Positions 6,826 to 13,522 of a DNA stretch of 13,738 bases are shown piece by piece. Origin of the DNA: CAZEZY01 sp964516635. Lineage in GTDB: Bacteria > Pseudomonadota > Gammaproteobacteria > Burkholderiales > Burkholderiaceae_C. How positions within the stretch are numbered: position 1 is the first letter of the stretch; every line of letters starts with the position of its first letter. Under the pieces are notes generated by a model. That model searched no databases. It was not told where the DNA came from and saw nothing but the letters and a program-made list of their open reading frames with translations. Position numbers and translations under genes: made by a program. Location of the stretch: assembly GCA_964516635.1 (NCBI GenBank), contig CAZEZY010000062.1:1-13738 (forward strand). Direction: 5' to 3'.

Positions 6826-7562
6826 CCGGAGAACCGGCACTGCTGGCAGACAACCTGAGCAAACGTTACGGAGCGGTTCGCGCGCTGGACGCGGTTTCAT
6901 TGCGGCTGATGCCCGGGGTCTTTCATGTTGTGCTCGGCCCCAACGGGGCTGGCAAGTCGACGCTGCTCCAATTGTTGACAGGACTGTTTCATCCTGACAC
7001 AGGTCAGGTGCAGGTGATGGGCCATGACATGGCCACCCAGCCCGCCCAGGCCCTGGCCCATATCGGGGTGGTGTTCCAGCAATCGGCGCTCGATCTGGAC
7101 CTCTCCGTCCAGTCCAACCTGTTTTTTCACACCGACCTGCACGGTCTGCCCCGCAAGACCGCGAAAGATCGCATCCATCAACTGATGAATGAACTGGCCA
7201 TGGACATGCCCATGAAGCAGCCTGCCAGGGCCCTCTCGGGTGGCAACCGGCGCAAGGTGGAACTGGTCCGCGCCCTGCTCCACCAACCGAAGGTGCTGCT
7301 CATGGACGAGGCCACGGTCGGCCTGGACCCGGCCTCGCGGGAACAACTGCTCGCCACCGTGCAGCAACTCTGCGATCGGCACGGGATGGCCGTTCTCTGG
7401 ACCACCCATCTGCTGGAAGAAGCCGAAAGCGCACACCGGCTGACCGTGCTCAAAAAGGGGCAAGTGGATTTCGACGGGACACCCGCCGATCTGATCGTGG
7501 CCACTGGCTCGGACAGTTTCAAGCAGGCGGCCTTGAAACAACTGGCGATCTCCAGCCCCTGA
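6822..7562 (+). CDS. ABC transporter ATP-binding protein of the PQQ alcohol dehydrogenase system (PedB-like)
   Basis: A 246-residue cytoplasmic ATPase. All motifs are intact: Walker A GPNGAGKST (39-47), Q-loop around 86-87, signature LSGGN (138-142), Walker B VLLMDE (158-163) with D-loop GLDP, and switch histidine H196. The LSGGNRRK signature and the DEATVGLD form are typical of ATPases that drive ABC-2 permeases, and the protein matches the ATPase family specific to PQQ alcohol dehydrogenase clusters. Its natural partner is the permease at 2674-3504, encoded on the other strand, so the transporter is split over two divergent operons. The ATG overlaps the bug stop codon by 4 bases. The gene runs convergently into tupA with 12 bases between the stop codons, and I see no hairpin terminator there. 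Confidence 0.92.
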   Translation: MTGEPALLADNLSKRYGAVRALDAVSLRLMPGVFHVVLGPNGAGKSTLLQLLTGLFHPDTGQVQVMGHDMATQPAQALAHIGVVFQQSALDLDLSVQSNLFFHTDLHGLPRKTAKDRIHQLMNELAMDMPMKQPARALSGGNRRKVELVRALLHQPKVLLMDEATVGLDPASREQLLATVQQLCDRHGMAVLWTTHLLEEAESAHRLTVLKKGQVDFDGTPADLIVATGSDSFKQAALKQLAISSP

Positions 7563-7574
7563 AAGACTGGCTGC

Positions 7575-8378
7575 TTAGCGCCGCGCGTTCGGGAAGAACA
7601 GCTGTTGGCCGCTCACCTTGTAGGAAGCGATGGCGCTCTGGCCCGCCGGGCTGATCACCCAGTCCACGAACTTCTGGCCGTCCGCTGTCTTCACATGGGC
7701 ATGCTTCGCGGAATTCACCAGCATCACCCCGTACTGGTTGAACAGCCGCTTGTCGCCTTCGACCAGCACGGTCAGGTCACCGCGGTTCCTGAAGCTCAGC
7801 CAGGTGCCACGGTCGGTGAGCACGTAGGCATTGGCCGAAGAGGCCATGTTCAGCGCCGGGCCCATGCCGCAGCCGCATTCCTTGTAGCCGCTGCCCTTGT
7901 TGGCTTCGTTGGTCGTCATTTTCCAGAAACGCAGTTCGGCGGCATGCGTCCCGCTCTTGTCGCCGCGGGAAACGAACGGCGCATTGCCCGCCGCCAGCTT
8001 CTGCAGAGCCACCACGATGTCGTTGCCCTTGACACCGGCCGGATCGGTCTTGGGACCCACGAGCACGAAGTCGTTGACCATCACGTCAAACCGCCTGACG
8101 CCAAAACCGTCGGCCACAAACTTCTCTTCGGCGACCTTGTCGTGCACGAACAGCACATCGGCATCGCCCCGGCGAGCCATGTCGATGGCCTGACCGGTGC
8201 CCAGCGCCACCACTTTCACATCGATGCCAGCCGCCTGCTTGAACTGGGGCAGGATATGACCAAACAGCCCCGACTGCTCGGTGGAGGTGGTGGAGGCCAC
8301 CACGATCGATTGCGCCTGTACCTGGGTAGCCACCGCGAACAGCACAGCCCCCACACCCAGAGACCACTTCTTGAACAT
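7575..8378 (-). CDS. tupA: Tungstate ABC transporter, periplasmic binding protein TupA
   Basis: A 267-residue protein that captures tungstate (possibly molybdate) in the periplasm. A signal peptide ends near VQA (20-22). The oxyanion-binding motif appears as ASTTSTEQSG (28-37), with later family segments SRGDKSGTH (137-145) and YVLTDRGTWLSF (185-196). The loop before the last of these is ECGCGMG, with C168 and C170; other TupA proteins commonly have ETGQGMG there. Whether the two cysteines touch the ligand cannot be told from sequence. The start is ATG at 8378, because AGGAGA lies 6 bases upstream; GTG at 8381 would be too close to it. The ATG shares its A with the tupC stop codon. It is the last gene of tupBCA. 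Confidence 0.93.
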   Translation of the reverse strand: MFKKWSLGVGAVLFAVATQVQAQSIVVASTTSTEQSGLFGHILPQFKQAAGIDVKVVALGTGQAIDMARRGDADVLFVHDKVAEEKFVADGFGVRRFDVMVNDFVLVGPKTDPAGVKGNDIVVALQKLAAGNAPFVSRGDKSGTHAAELRFWKMTTNEANKGSGYKECGCGMGPALNMASSANAYVLTDRGTWLSFRNRGDLTVLVEGDKRLFNQYGVMLVNSAKHAHVKTADGQKFVDWVISPAGQSAIASYKVSGQQLFFPNARR

Positions 8379-9103
8379 CACACTTCTCCTTTGATGAATG
8401 CCAGCGCCTGCGGACTCACCCTTTGCAACACGGCATCATCGAAGAATTGATCCACCGGCAGATCGGCCAGCAACCGACCGCTTTCCAGATACAGGACCCG
8501 TTGCGCCAGCCGCTTGACCTGTCCGAGGTTGTGGCTGCTGAACACCAAGGTGGCCCCCGGCTCCAACGCGAAGGTCGCCATCAACTGCTCCACATCGCGC
8601 TTGGCATGGGGGTCCAGACTGGCGGTGGGCTCGTCCAGCAGCCACACCTGCGGCTGCAAGGCCCAGGCCCGCGCCAGTGCAAGCCGCTGCTGCTGACCAC
8701 CCGAGAGCGCCCGACCATTGCGCTGAGCCACGGCCGTCAGGCCGACACGGGCCAGCGCCTCGAAGGCCCGCTCACGCGCGGATCGCCAGCCCTGTCCGGC
8801 CAGCCAGAGCCCGAGGCGGATGTTGTTGAGCGCACTCAGGCGCAACAGGAACGGACGCTGGAACAGCATGGCCTGGCGAACGGCGTGAGGGCCGCTTGCG
8901 GGCGGTGCAACCGCCTGCCCCGCCGACACCCGAACCAGCCCATTCAAGGCCCTGAGCAGGGTGCTCTTGCCACTGCCATTGGAGCCGATGACGGCCACCC
9001 GTTCCCCAGCCACCACGCGAAGCGTGACCTTCTTGAGTGCGTGCACCTGCCCATTGCCGCCCAGGCGAACATCGACGCCCTGCCAATCAAACAGCACGGT
9101 CAT
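8378..9103 (-). CDS. tupC: Tungstate ABC transporter, ATP-binding protein TupC
   Basis: A 241-residue ATPase that powers tungstate import with TupB. Motifs are complete: Walker A GSNGSGKST (40-48), Q-loop Q82 in MLFQRP, signature LSGGQ (133-137), Walker B VWLLDE (153-158), D-loop SLDP and switch histidine H191 in SSHNLGQ. The MLFQRPFLLRLSALNNI segment is usual for TupC/WtpC-like ATPases. There is no C-terminal TOBE extension, so anion sensing is left to the separate regulator. The ATG overlaps the tupB stop as ATGA, and the stop overlaps the tupA start by one base. Family identity is inferred from its position between clear TupA and TupB. Confidence 0.92.
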   Translation of the reverse strand: MTVLFDWQGVDVRLGGNGQVHALKKVTLRVVAGERVAVIGSNGSGKSTLLRALNGLVRVSAGQAVAPPASGPHAVRQAMLFQRPFLLRLSALNNIRLGLWLAGQGWRSARERAFEALARVGLTAVAQRNGRALSGGQQQRLALARAWALQPQVWLLDEPTASLDPHAKRDVEQLMATFALEPGATLVFSSHNLGQVKRLAQRVLYLESGRLLADLPVDQFFDDAVLQRVSPQALAFIKGEV

Positions 9104-9840
9104 GCCACCACCCCTTCGGCCTGTGCCGCCTGGGTGCCACTGTCGGCACGTTCACGCCAGCGCCGGATGCCCGCCACCACCGCATTGAGCATCAGCACCA
9201 CCATCAGCAGCACCAGACCGAGACCCAGCGCCATGGGCAGGTCGCCCTTGCTGGTTTCCAGGGCAATGGCGGTGGTCATCACCCGGGTGAAACCGTCGAT
9301 GTTGCCGCCCACGATCATCACCGCCCCCACCTCGGCAATGGCCCGGCCGAAGGCCGCCAGAATCACGGTCAGCAAGGCATAACGCTCGTCCCAGGCCAGC
9401 AGCAGGCCGCGCCAGCCGGTACCCGCACCGAGCGATGCCAGTTGTTCGCCATGCTGGCGGTCGGCGTCTTCAATCACCTGGCGGGTCAGTGCCATGGCGA
9501 TTGGCAGCACCAGGATGGTCTGCGCCAGCACCATGGCCTGGAAGCTGAACAGCCAGCCCAGGAACCCCAATGGCCCTGAACGCGACAGCAACAGATACAC
9601 CACCAGCCCCACCACCACCGCTGGCACCGCCAGCGCGGTGTTGAGCAGCGTGACCACCGCCCCCCTGCCACGGAAACGGGCAACACCCAGCCAGGCACCG
9701 GCCACCATGCCGATCGCGCAGGCGATCAGGGTGGCGGTGCCACTGACCGCGAGCGAGCGCATGACCACGGTCCAGAGCAACGGGTCAAACGACACGATCA
9801 GCGAAAGGGCTGTCCAGAAACTGTCGGTGAAGGTATGCAT
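9100..9840 (-). CDS. tupB: Tungstate ABC transporter, permease TupB
   Basis: A 246-residue inner-membrane permease with about five or six hydrophobic segments, first gene of tupBCA. The cytoplasmic loop that docks on the ATPase reads ASLGAGTGWRGLL, followed by AFGRAIAEVGAVMIVGGNI, a stretch characteristic of TupB-type permeases. The ATG at 9840 has no strong ribosome binding site; AGGA is about 15 bases upstream, so initiation may be weak or depend on leader structure. A sigma-70 promoter with an overlapping operator lies 68-96 bases upstream, in the gap shared with the divergent regulator gene. Confidence 0.93.
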   Translation of the reverse strand: MHTFTDSFWTALSLIVSFDPLLWTVVMRSLAVSGTATLIACAIGMVAGAWLGVARFRGRGAVVTLLNTALAVPAVVVGLVVYLLLSRSGPLGFLGWLFSFQAMVLAQTILVLPIAMALTRQVIEDADRQHGEQLASLGAGTGWRGLLLAWDERYALLTVILAAFGRAIAEVGAVMIVGGNIDGFTRVMTTAIALETSKGDLPMALGLGLVLLMVVLMLNAVVAGIRRWRERADSGTQAAQAEGVVA

Positions 9841-9895
9841 GTCTGCCGCGCATCCTAGGGGGAATCGCCGCGCGTTGCACTCGGTGTTAGCGAGT

Positions 9896-9913
9896 TATGC
9901 ATCGGGCTGCATA
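9896..9913. promoter_or_regulatory. Candidate operator for the tungstate-responsive regulator (TATGCA-N6-TGCATA)
   Basis: A perfect inverted repeat with 6-base arms (TATGCA 9896-9901, TGCATA 9908-9913) and a 6-base spacer. It sits in the 121-base divergent gap between tupB and the ModE-like regulator. The 6-base spacing and TAT-rich outer bases resemble the layout of the E. coli ModE box. Its right arm is the predicted -10 box of tupB, so bound regulator would block tupBCA transcription. That the adjacent gene product binds here is inference. Confidence 0.7.
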
Positions 9914-9936
9914 GGTTGCCCATCCCACCCGTTCAA
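9908..9936 (-). promoter_or_regulatory. Sigma-70 promoter of tupBCA
   Basis: On the minus strand, a -35 box TTGAAC (9936-9931) and a -10 box TATGCA (9913-9908) are separated by exactly 17 bases. Transcription would begin near 9901, about 60 bases before the tupB ATG. The -10 box lies inside the palindrome at 9896-9913. For the regulator gene on the plus strand I see only a weak match, TTGCAC at 9875 with TATGCA at 9896, spaced 15 bases. Confidence 0.6.
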
Positions 9937-9961
9937 GCCCTGCTTGCGGCACACTTGCACG

Positions 9962-11071
9962 ATGCGCAAGATCCAGCTGAGTTACGAATTGCTAGCCGAA
10001 CGGCCGTCGGAAGCGCACATCCGCAACGGGTTCATGGCCTTGCTGCTTGCCGTGCGCACGCAAGGTTCGATCTCCAAGGCCGCCAAGCAGATGGGCTTCT
10101 CCTACCGCCATGTCTGGGGCGAACTGAAGGCATGGGAGGCCACGCTGGGCCAGCCCCTCATCGTATGGGACCGCGGGCATGCCGCCCAGCTCACCCCGTT
10201 TGCCGACAAACTGCTCTGGACCGAACGGCTGGCCCAGGCCCGCCTGGCGCCCCAGATCGAAACCCTGAGAGCGGAGCTGGAGCGCACCCTGGCCCTGGCC
10301 TTCGACCCCGACGCCCATGTGCTCAGCCTGTACGCCAGCCACGATGACGCCCTGCCCCGCTTGCAGGAACACGCCTCCGGCACCGCACGGCTGCACCTCG
10401 ACATTCGTTTCTGTGGCAGTGTGGACGCCATCCGGGCCCTGAACGAAGGGCGATGCGGGCTGGCCGGGTTTCATACCCGGGAGCAACCCGCTGCCAGCAG
10501 CCTGACAGCACAGACCTATCGGCCGCTGCTGCAACCCGGGCTCCACAAGATCATTGGCTTTGCCCGCCGCACGCAGGGCCTGATGGTGGCCCCCGGCAAC
10601 CCGCTGCGCATCGACAGCCTGAAGCGCATCGCCCACTGGCGCCTCCGGTTCGTCAACCGCGCTCCAGGCGCCGGGACCCGGGTGCTCCTCGACGAACTGC
10701 TTGAGGAACAAGGCCTCACCGCCGGGCAGATCAGTGGCTACGACCGTTGCGAGCCCTCACACAGCGCGGTGGCGCTGGCGGTGGCCAGTGGTCATGCCGA
10801 TGCCGGCCTGGGCACCGAAGCCGCGGCCCGAACCCAGGGCCTGGATTTCGTGCCACTGATCACCGAAAACTACCATCTGGTGTGCCTCAAATCCGCGATC
10901 GAGCAACCCCCCGTCCTCGCCTTGCGGCATGTGCTGGGCAAGGCCAGCTGGAAAAGGCAGGTGGCGGCCCTGCCGGGTTACCAGCCCCAGGCCAGCGGTC
11001 TGGTGCAGCCGCTGAAGGCGGTGCTCCCGTGGTGGACGTTCGGGCAAAAGCGCGGCCCGACCGCAGCCTGA
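9962..11071 (+). CDS. ModE-like one-component regulator with binding-protein-like sensor domain
   Basis: A 369-residue cytoplasmic regulator. Residues about 20-90 form a winged helix-turn-helix of the ModE/LysR type, seen in GSISKAAKQMGFSYRHVW (35-52) followed by an AWEATLGQPLI segment. Residues about 150-340 resemble a periplasmic binding-protein domain rather than the TOBE domains of classical ModE; clear pieces are LMVAPGNPL, RFVNRAPGAGTRVLLDELL and GHADAGLG. This domain pair is widespread beside molybdate and tungstate transporters and is taken to sense the oxyanion directly. Divergent placement from tupBCA with a shared palindrome suggests tungstate-dependent repression, as for the tungstate regulator TunR of sulfate reducers; the ligand is inferred. 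The ATG at 9962 has no clear ribosome binding site. A frame extending upstream was rejected because it would read through the operator and into tupB. Confidence 0.88.
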   Translation: MRKIQLSYELLAERPSEAHIRNGFMALLLAVRTQGSISKAAKQMGFSYRHVWGELKAWEATLGQPLIVWDRGHAAQLTPFADKLLWTERLAQARLAPQIETLRAELERTLALAFDPDAHVLSLYASHDDALPRLQEHASGTARLHLDIRFCGSVDAIRALNEGRCGLAGFHTREQPAASSLTAQTYRPLLQPGLHKIIGFARRTQGLMVAPGNPLRIDSLKRIAHWRLRFVNRAPGAGTRVLLDELLEEQGLTAGQISGYDRCEPSHSAVALAVASGHADAGLGTEAAARTQGLDFVPLITENYHLVCLKSAIEQPPVLALRHVLGKASWKRQVAALPGYQPQASGLVQPLKAVLPWWTFGQKRGPTAA

Positions 11072-12121
11072 TCAGAAGGCGATGCGCTCGGCCTCCAGAT
11101 AGGCGAGGCTCACATACTTGCCAATGTTGCTGTCAAAGCCCAGCATCGTCTTGGCGTGCTTGGCCACCCGCGGGTCCTTGAGCACGTTGGCGCGGGCCAC
11201 CTCGACACCCAGCCCGTCCTCCACCGCCTTCAGCGAGGGCTCGTAAATCCCGGCCATGAACTCGCCGTAATCCTTGAGCAGGGTCTTGCTGGGCCGACCA
11301 TGACCCGGCAACCACACCTGGTCACCGGCGGCCTGGGTCAGCGCCTCGTAGTACTTGAAGGTGCCCGGGTAAGAACCGTCGTCCATGTTCGCGATGCGGT
11401 TGTCCATGGCCACGTCGGCCACGTAGGTGATGCGATCGGGCAGCACTTCCACGCTGAGGTCCGACGGGGTGTGGGCCTTGCCGTAAAAATGCATCTTGAG
11501 GGTGACCCGCCCGAACCGGAACACCTGACCGTGCTGCACTTCGCGGTTCGGCGGCACGACCTTGGTCCCCATGGTGGCCTGGTTGGTCCAGCGCTCCATC
11601 AGGCTGCGCCACAGGTTGCCTTCCGCCCCCTTGATCTGCTCGATGTTGTGGGCGAGCGAATAGATCGGCAAATCCTGGCCATAGGCATTGACGAAGGCAT
11701 GGTTGCCCAGCCAGTGGTCCCCGTGGTAATGGCTGATGAAGACAGCCACCACCGGTTTGGGCGTGACCTTTCGGATCATGCGAATGGCCATTTCACCGAT
11801 CTGAAGGGAACCGCCGCTGTCGAGCACCACCACACCGACATCGGTCACCACAAACACCACGTTGGCCATCATGCCCTGGTTCTCCGGCGTGGGGAAACCG
11901 TCCTTGGCATAGATCATCCAGACGTGTTCGGAGAGGCGTTCCGGCTGGATGTCGGGCACTGGCGGACCTTCGATGAAGTCCTGCACCTGCTGGGCAAACA
12001 GCCTGACCTCAGGCACCGAAGCCAGGCCCACCGCCATCGCGGCCGAACCCGACGCCCCGAGCAGCCAGCGCCGACGGGACCACAGGCCCTGCGGAATGAG
12101 GGGTTGGGATTCGGGGGTCAT
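11072..12121 (-). CDS. Tat-exported metallo-beta-lactamase-fold hydrolase (SoxH-like)
   Basis: A 349-residue protein with a Tat signal (SRRRWLLGASG, 15-25) and a full metallo-beta-lactamase site: H131-Y-H133-G-D135-H136, H217 in AHTPSD, D236 in YVADV and H274 in LPGHG. It is therefore likely a binuclear zinc enzyme exported already folded. It resembles SoxH-like hydrolases of unknown substrate, and unlike the homologue at 867-1862 it keeps every ligand. Its C-terminus (about 285-349) is a helical extension. The start at 12121 follows an unusually strong ribosome binding site (AGGAGGAGA, 5 bases spacing), which favours it over an in-frame ATG at 12175. The gene has its own promoter and operator-like palindrome. 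It ends back to back with the regulator gene, the two stop codons forming TGA-TCA with no base between. Any part in alcohol oxidation is inference. Confidence 0.88.
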   Translation of the reverse strand: MTPESQPLIPQGLWSRRRWLLGASGSAAMAVGLASVPEVRLFAQQVQDFIEGPPVPDIQPERLSEHVWMIYAKDGFPTPENQGMMANVVFVVTDVGVVVLDSGGSLQIGEMAIRMIRKVTPKPVVAVFISHYHGDHWLGNHAFVNAYGQDLPIYSLAHNIEQIKGAEGNLWRSLMERWTNQATMGTKVVPPNREVQHGQVFRFGRVTLKMHFYGKAHTPSDLSVEVLPDRITYVADVAMDNRIANMDDGSYPGTFKYYEALTQAAGDQVWLPGHGRPSKTLLKDYGEFMAGIYEPSLKAVEDGLGVEVARANVLKDPRVAKHAKTMLGFDSNIGKYVSLAYLEAERIAF

Positions 12122-12171
12122 CGCGGTCTCCTCCTGGCAGGCCGGGCGCATGACAGGGACCGACACTGCAT

Positions 12172-12199
12172 TCAAACATCATTGAAAACTGATGTTTGA
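12172..12199. promoter_or_regulatory. Perfect 10-base inverted repeat, probable repressor operator
   Basis: Arms TCAAACATCA (12172-12181) and TGATGTTTGA (12190-12199) are exact reverse complements around an 8-base spacer. The repeat begins at the last base of the -10 box of the hydrolase gene and covers its expected transcription start, the classical place for a repressor site. It is AT-rich with no T run on either side, so it is unlikely to be a terminator. The AT-rich arms recall ArsR-family operators, but no candidate regulator is adjacent. Confidence 0.65.
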
Positions 12200-12227
12200 T
12201 TGTGGCGCAGTTGCCGGCCCCTGTCAA
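12199..12227 (-). promoter_or_regulatory. Sigma-70 promoter of the Tat-exported hydrolase gene
   Basis: On the minus strand, a consensus -35 box TTGACA (12227-12222) and a -10 box CACAAT (12204-12199) are separated by 17 bases. Transcription would begin near 12192, inside the palindrome, leaving a leader of about 70 bases. The -35 box starts 3 bases past the coaBC stop codon, so the hydrolase need not depend on coaBC transcription. Confidence 0.6.
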
Positions 12228-12229
12228 AA

Positions 12230-13450
12230 TCAGGAAGCGGCAGGCAGCCGACGCGCGATCTCGGCCACCAGGGCACGAGCCAATTCCCGTTTCGAACCAT
12301 GGGGCAAGGGCAGCACGCCATGTGCATCCACCAGCAACAGGGCGTTGTCGTCTTGGCCAAACGTGGCCGGGCCGATGTTGCCGACCAGCAAGGGCACGCC
12401 TTTGCGCGCCCGCTTGGCCTGGGCATTGGCCTCGAGGTCGTGGCTCTCGGCGGCAAAACCCACGCAGAACAGTTCGCCACTCTGAGCCCGCTCACTGGCC
12501 GCCACACCCGCCAGAATGTCCGGGTTTTCCACAAACGTCAGGGCTGGCGGCAGGCCACTGCCGTCCTTCTTGATTTTCTGGTTCGAGGCGCTGGCTGGCC
12601 GCCAGTCGGCCACGGCAGCGGCGGCCACCAACACCGTGGCCTGCCCGACCTCGGCCTGCACAGCGGCCAGCATGTCGATCGCGGACTGGACGTTCACACG
12701 CCGAACGCCCAGAGGCGTTGGCAGGTGCACCGGCCCGGCCACCAGTGTGACCTCGGCACCCGCCTCCCAGGCGGCGCGGGCGACAGCAAACCCCATCTTG
12801 CCAGAGGAATGATTGGTGATGCCGCGCACCGGGTCGATGGCCTCGAATGTGGGGCCGGCCGTGACCAGCACCCGCTGCCCGGCCAGCACCTTGGGCTGAA
12901 AATGCGCCACCAGCCCGTCCAGCAACTGTTCGGGCTCCAGCATCCGGCCATCGCCCACTTCGCCGCAGGCCTGGTCACCCTGACCCACCGGCAACACCAC
13001 GGCGCCATCGGCCTGCAACTGAGCCACATTGCGCTGGGTGGCCGGATGCGCCCACATCTCGCGGTTCATCGCTGGCGCCAGCAGCAGCGGTACCCGTTCC
13101 ATCGGGCGGGCCAGGCACATCAGGGTCAGCAGGTCATCGGCCCGCCCCTGCGCGAGTTTGGCCATGAGGTCGGCACTGGCCGGCGCGATCAGGATGGCAT
13201 CGGCTTCGCGGCCCAGGTTGATGTGGGGCATGTGGTTGGGCTCGCGCGCATCCCACTGGGTGGTGGCCACCGGCCGGTTGCTCAGCGCCTGCATCGTCAC
13301 CGGCGTGATGAACTGGGTGGCCGCCTCCGTCATCACCACCTGCACGGTGGCGCCGGCCTTGGTCAGCAGCCGGCAGAGCTCCGCCGACTTGTAACACGCA
13401 ATGCCTCCGGAGAGGCCGAGGACGATGTGCTTGCCGTTGAGGTCGTTCAT
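12230..13450 (-). CDS. coaBC: Bifunctional phosphopantothenoylcysteine decarboxylase / phosphopantothenate-cysteine ligase
   Basis: A 406-residue cytoplasmic enzyme for two consecutive steps of coenzyme A synthesis. The flavin-dependent CoaC part (1 to about 190) has GGIACYKSAELCR, the catalytic histidine H76 in MPHINLG, the PAMNREMW motif (N129) and the catalytic cysteine C162 in ACGEVGDGRM. The CoaB part has TAGPTFEAIDPVRGITNHSSGKMG (197 onward, here with F202 where E. coli-type sequences often have Arg), the AAVADWRP segment and the lysine motif KIKK (292-295). Length matches the usual 400. The start at 13450 was chosen because MNDLNGKHIVLG matches typical N-termini; a frame continuing to 13690 would run through the divergent pyrG gene. 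The ribosome binding site is weak. This is an ordinary housekeeping gene. Confidence 0.96.
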   Translation of the reverse strand: MNDLNGKHIVLGLSGGIACYKSAELCRLLTKAGATVQVVMTEAATQFITPVTMQALSNRPVATTQWDAREPNHMPHINLGREADAILIAPASADLMAKLAQGRADDLLTLMCLARPMERVPLLLAPAMNREMWAHPATQRNVAQLQADGAVVLPVGQGDQACGEVGDGRMLEPEQLLDGLVAHFQPKVLAGQRVLVTAGPTFEAIDPVRGITNHSSGKMGFAVARAAWEAGAEVTLVAGPVHLPTPLGVRRVNVQSAIDMLAAVQAEVGQATVLVAAAAVADWRPASASNQKIKKDGSGLPPALTFVENPDILAGVAASERAQSGELFCVGFAAESHDLEANAQAKRARKGVPLLVGNIGPATFGQDDNALLLVDAHGVLPLPHGSKRELARALVAEIARRLPAAS

Positions 13451-13474
13451 GGGCGGGACTGTACCACCGGCTTT

Positions 13475-13480
13475 TATAAT
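13475..13480 (+). promoter_or_regulatory. Possible -10 box in the coaBC-pyrG divergent gap
   Basis: An exact TATAAT lies 43 bases before the pyrG ATG, in a gap of only 72 bases. No good -35 box is found at 16-18 bases. The overlapping minus-strand sequence TATAAA could equally serve coaBC, so direction is uncertain. Confidence 0.4.
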
Positions 13481-13522
13481 CGGCATTTCCTCACCCGCGG
13501 GCCGCTCAGGCTCGCCTGCGAC

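Noticed and set aside
11156..12199. Plus-strand open frame (347 codons) opposite the Tat-exported hydrolase
   Set aside because: Antisense to a gene with all metal-binding motifs intact; product lacks any known motif.
12172..12199. Inverted repeat as an intrinsic terminator for coaBC
   Set aside because: The stem is AT-rich and no T tract follows on the minus strand. Position over a promoter start fits an operator better.
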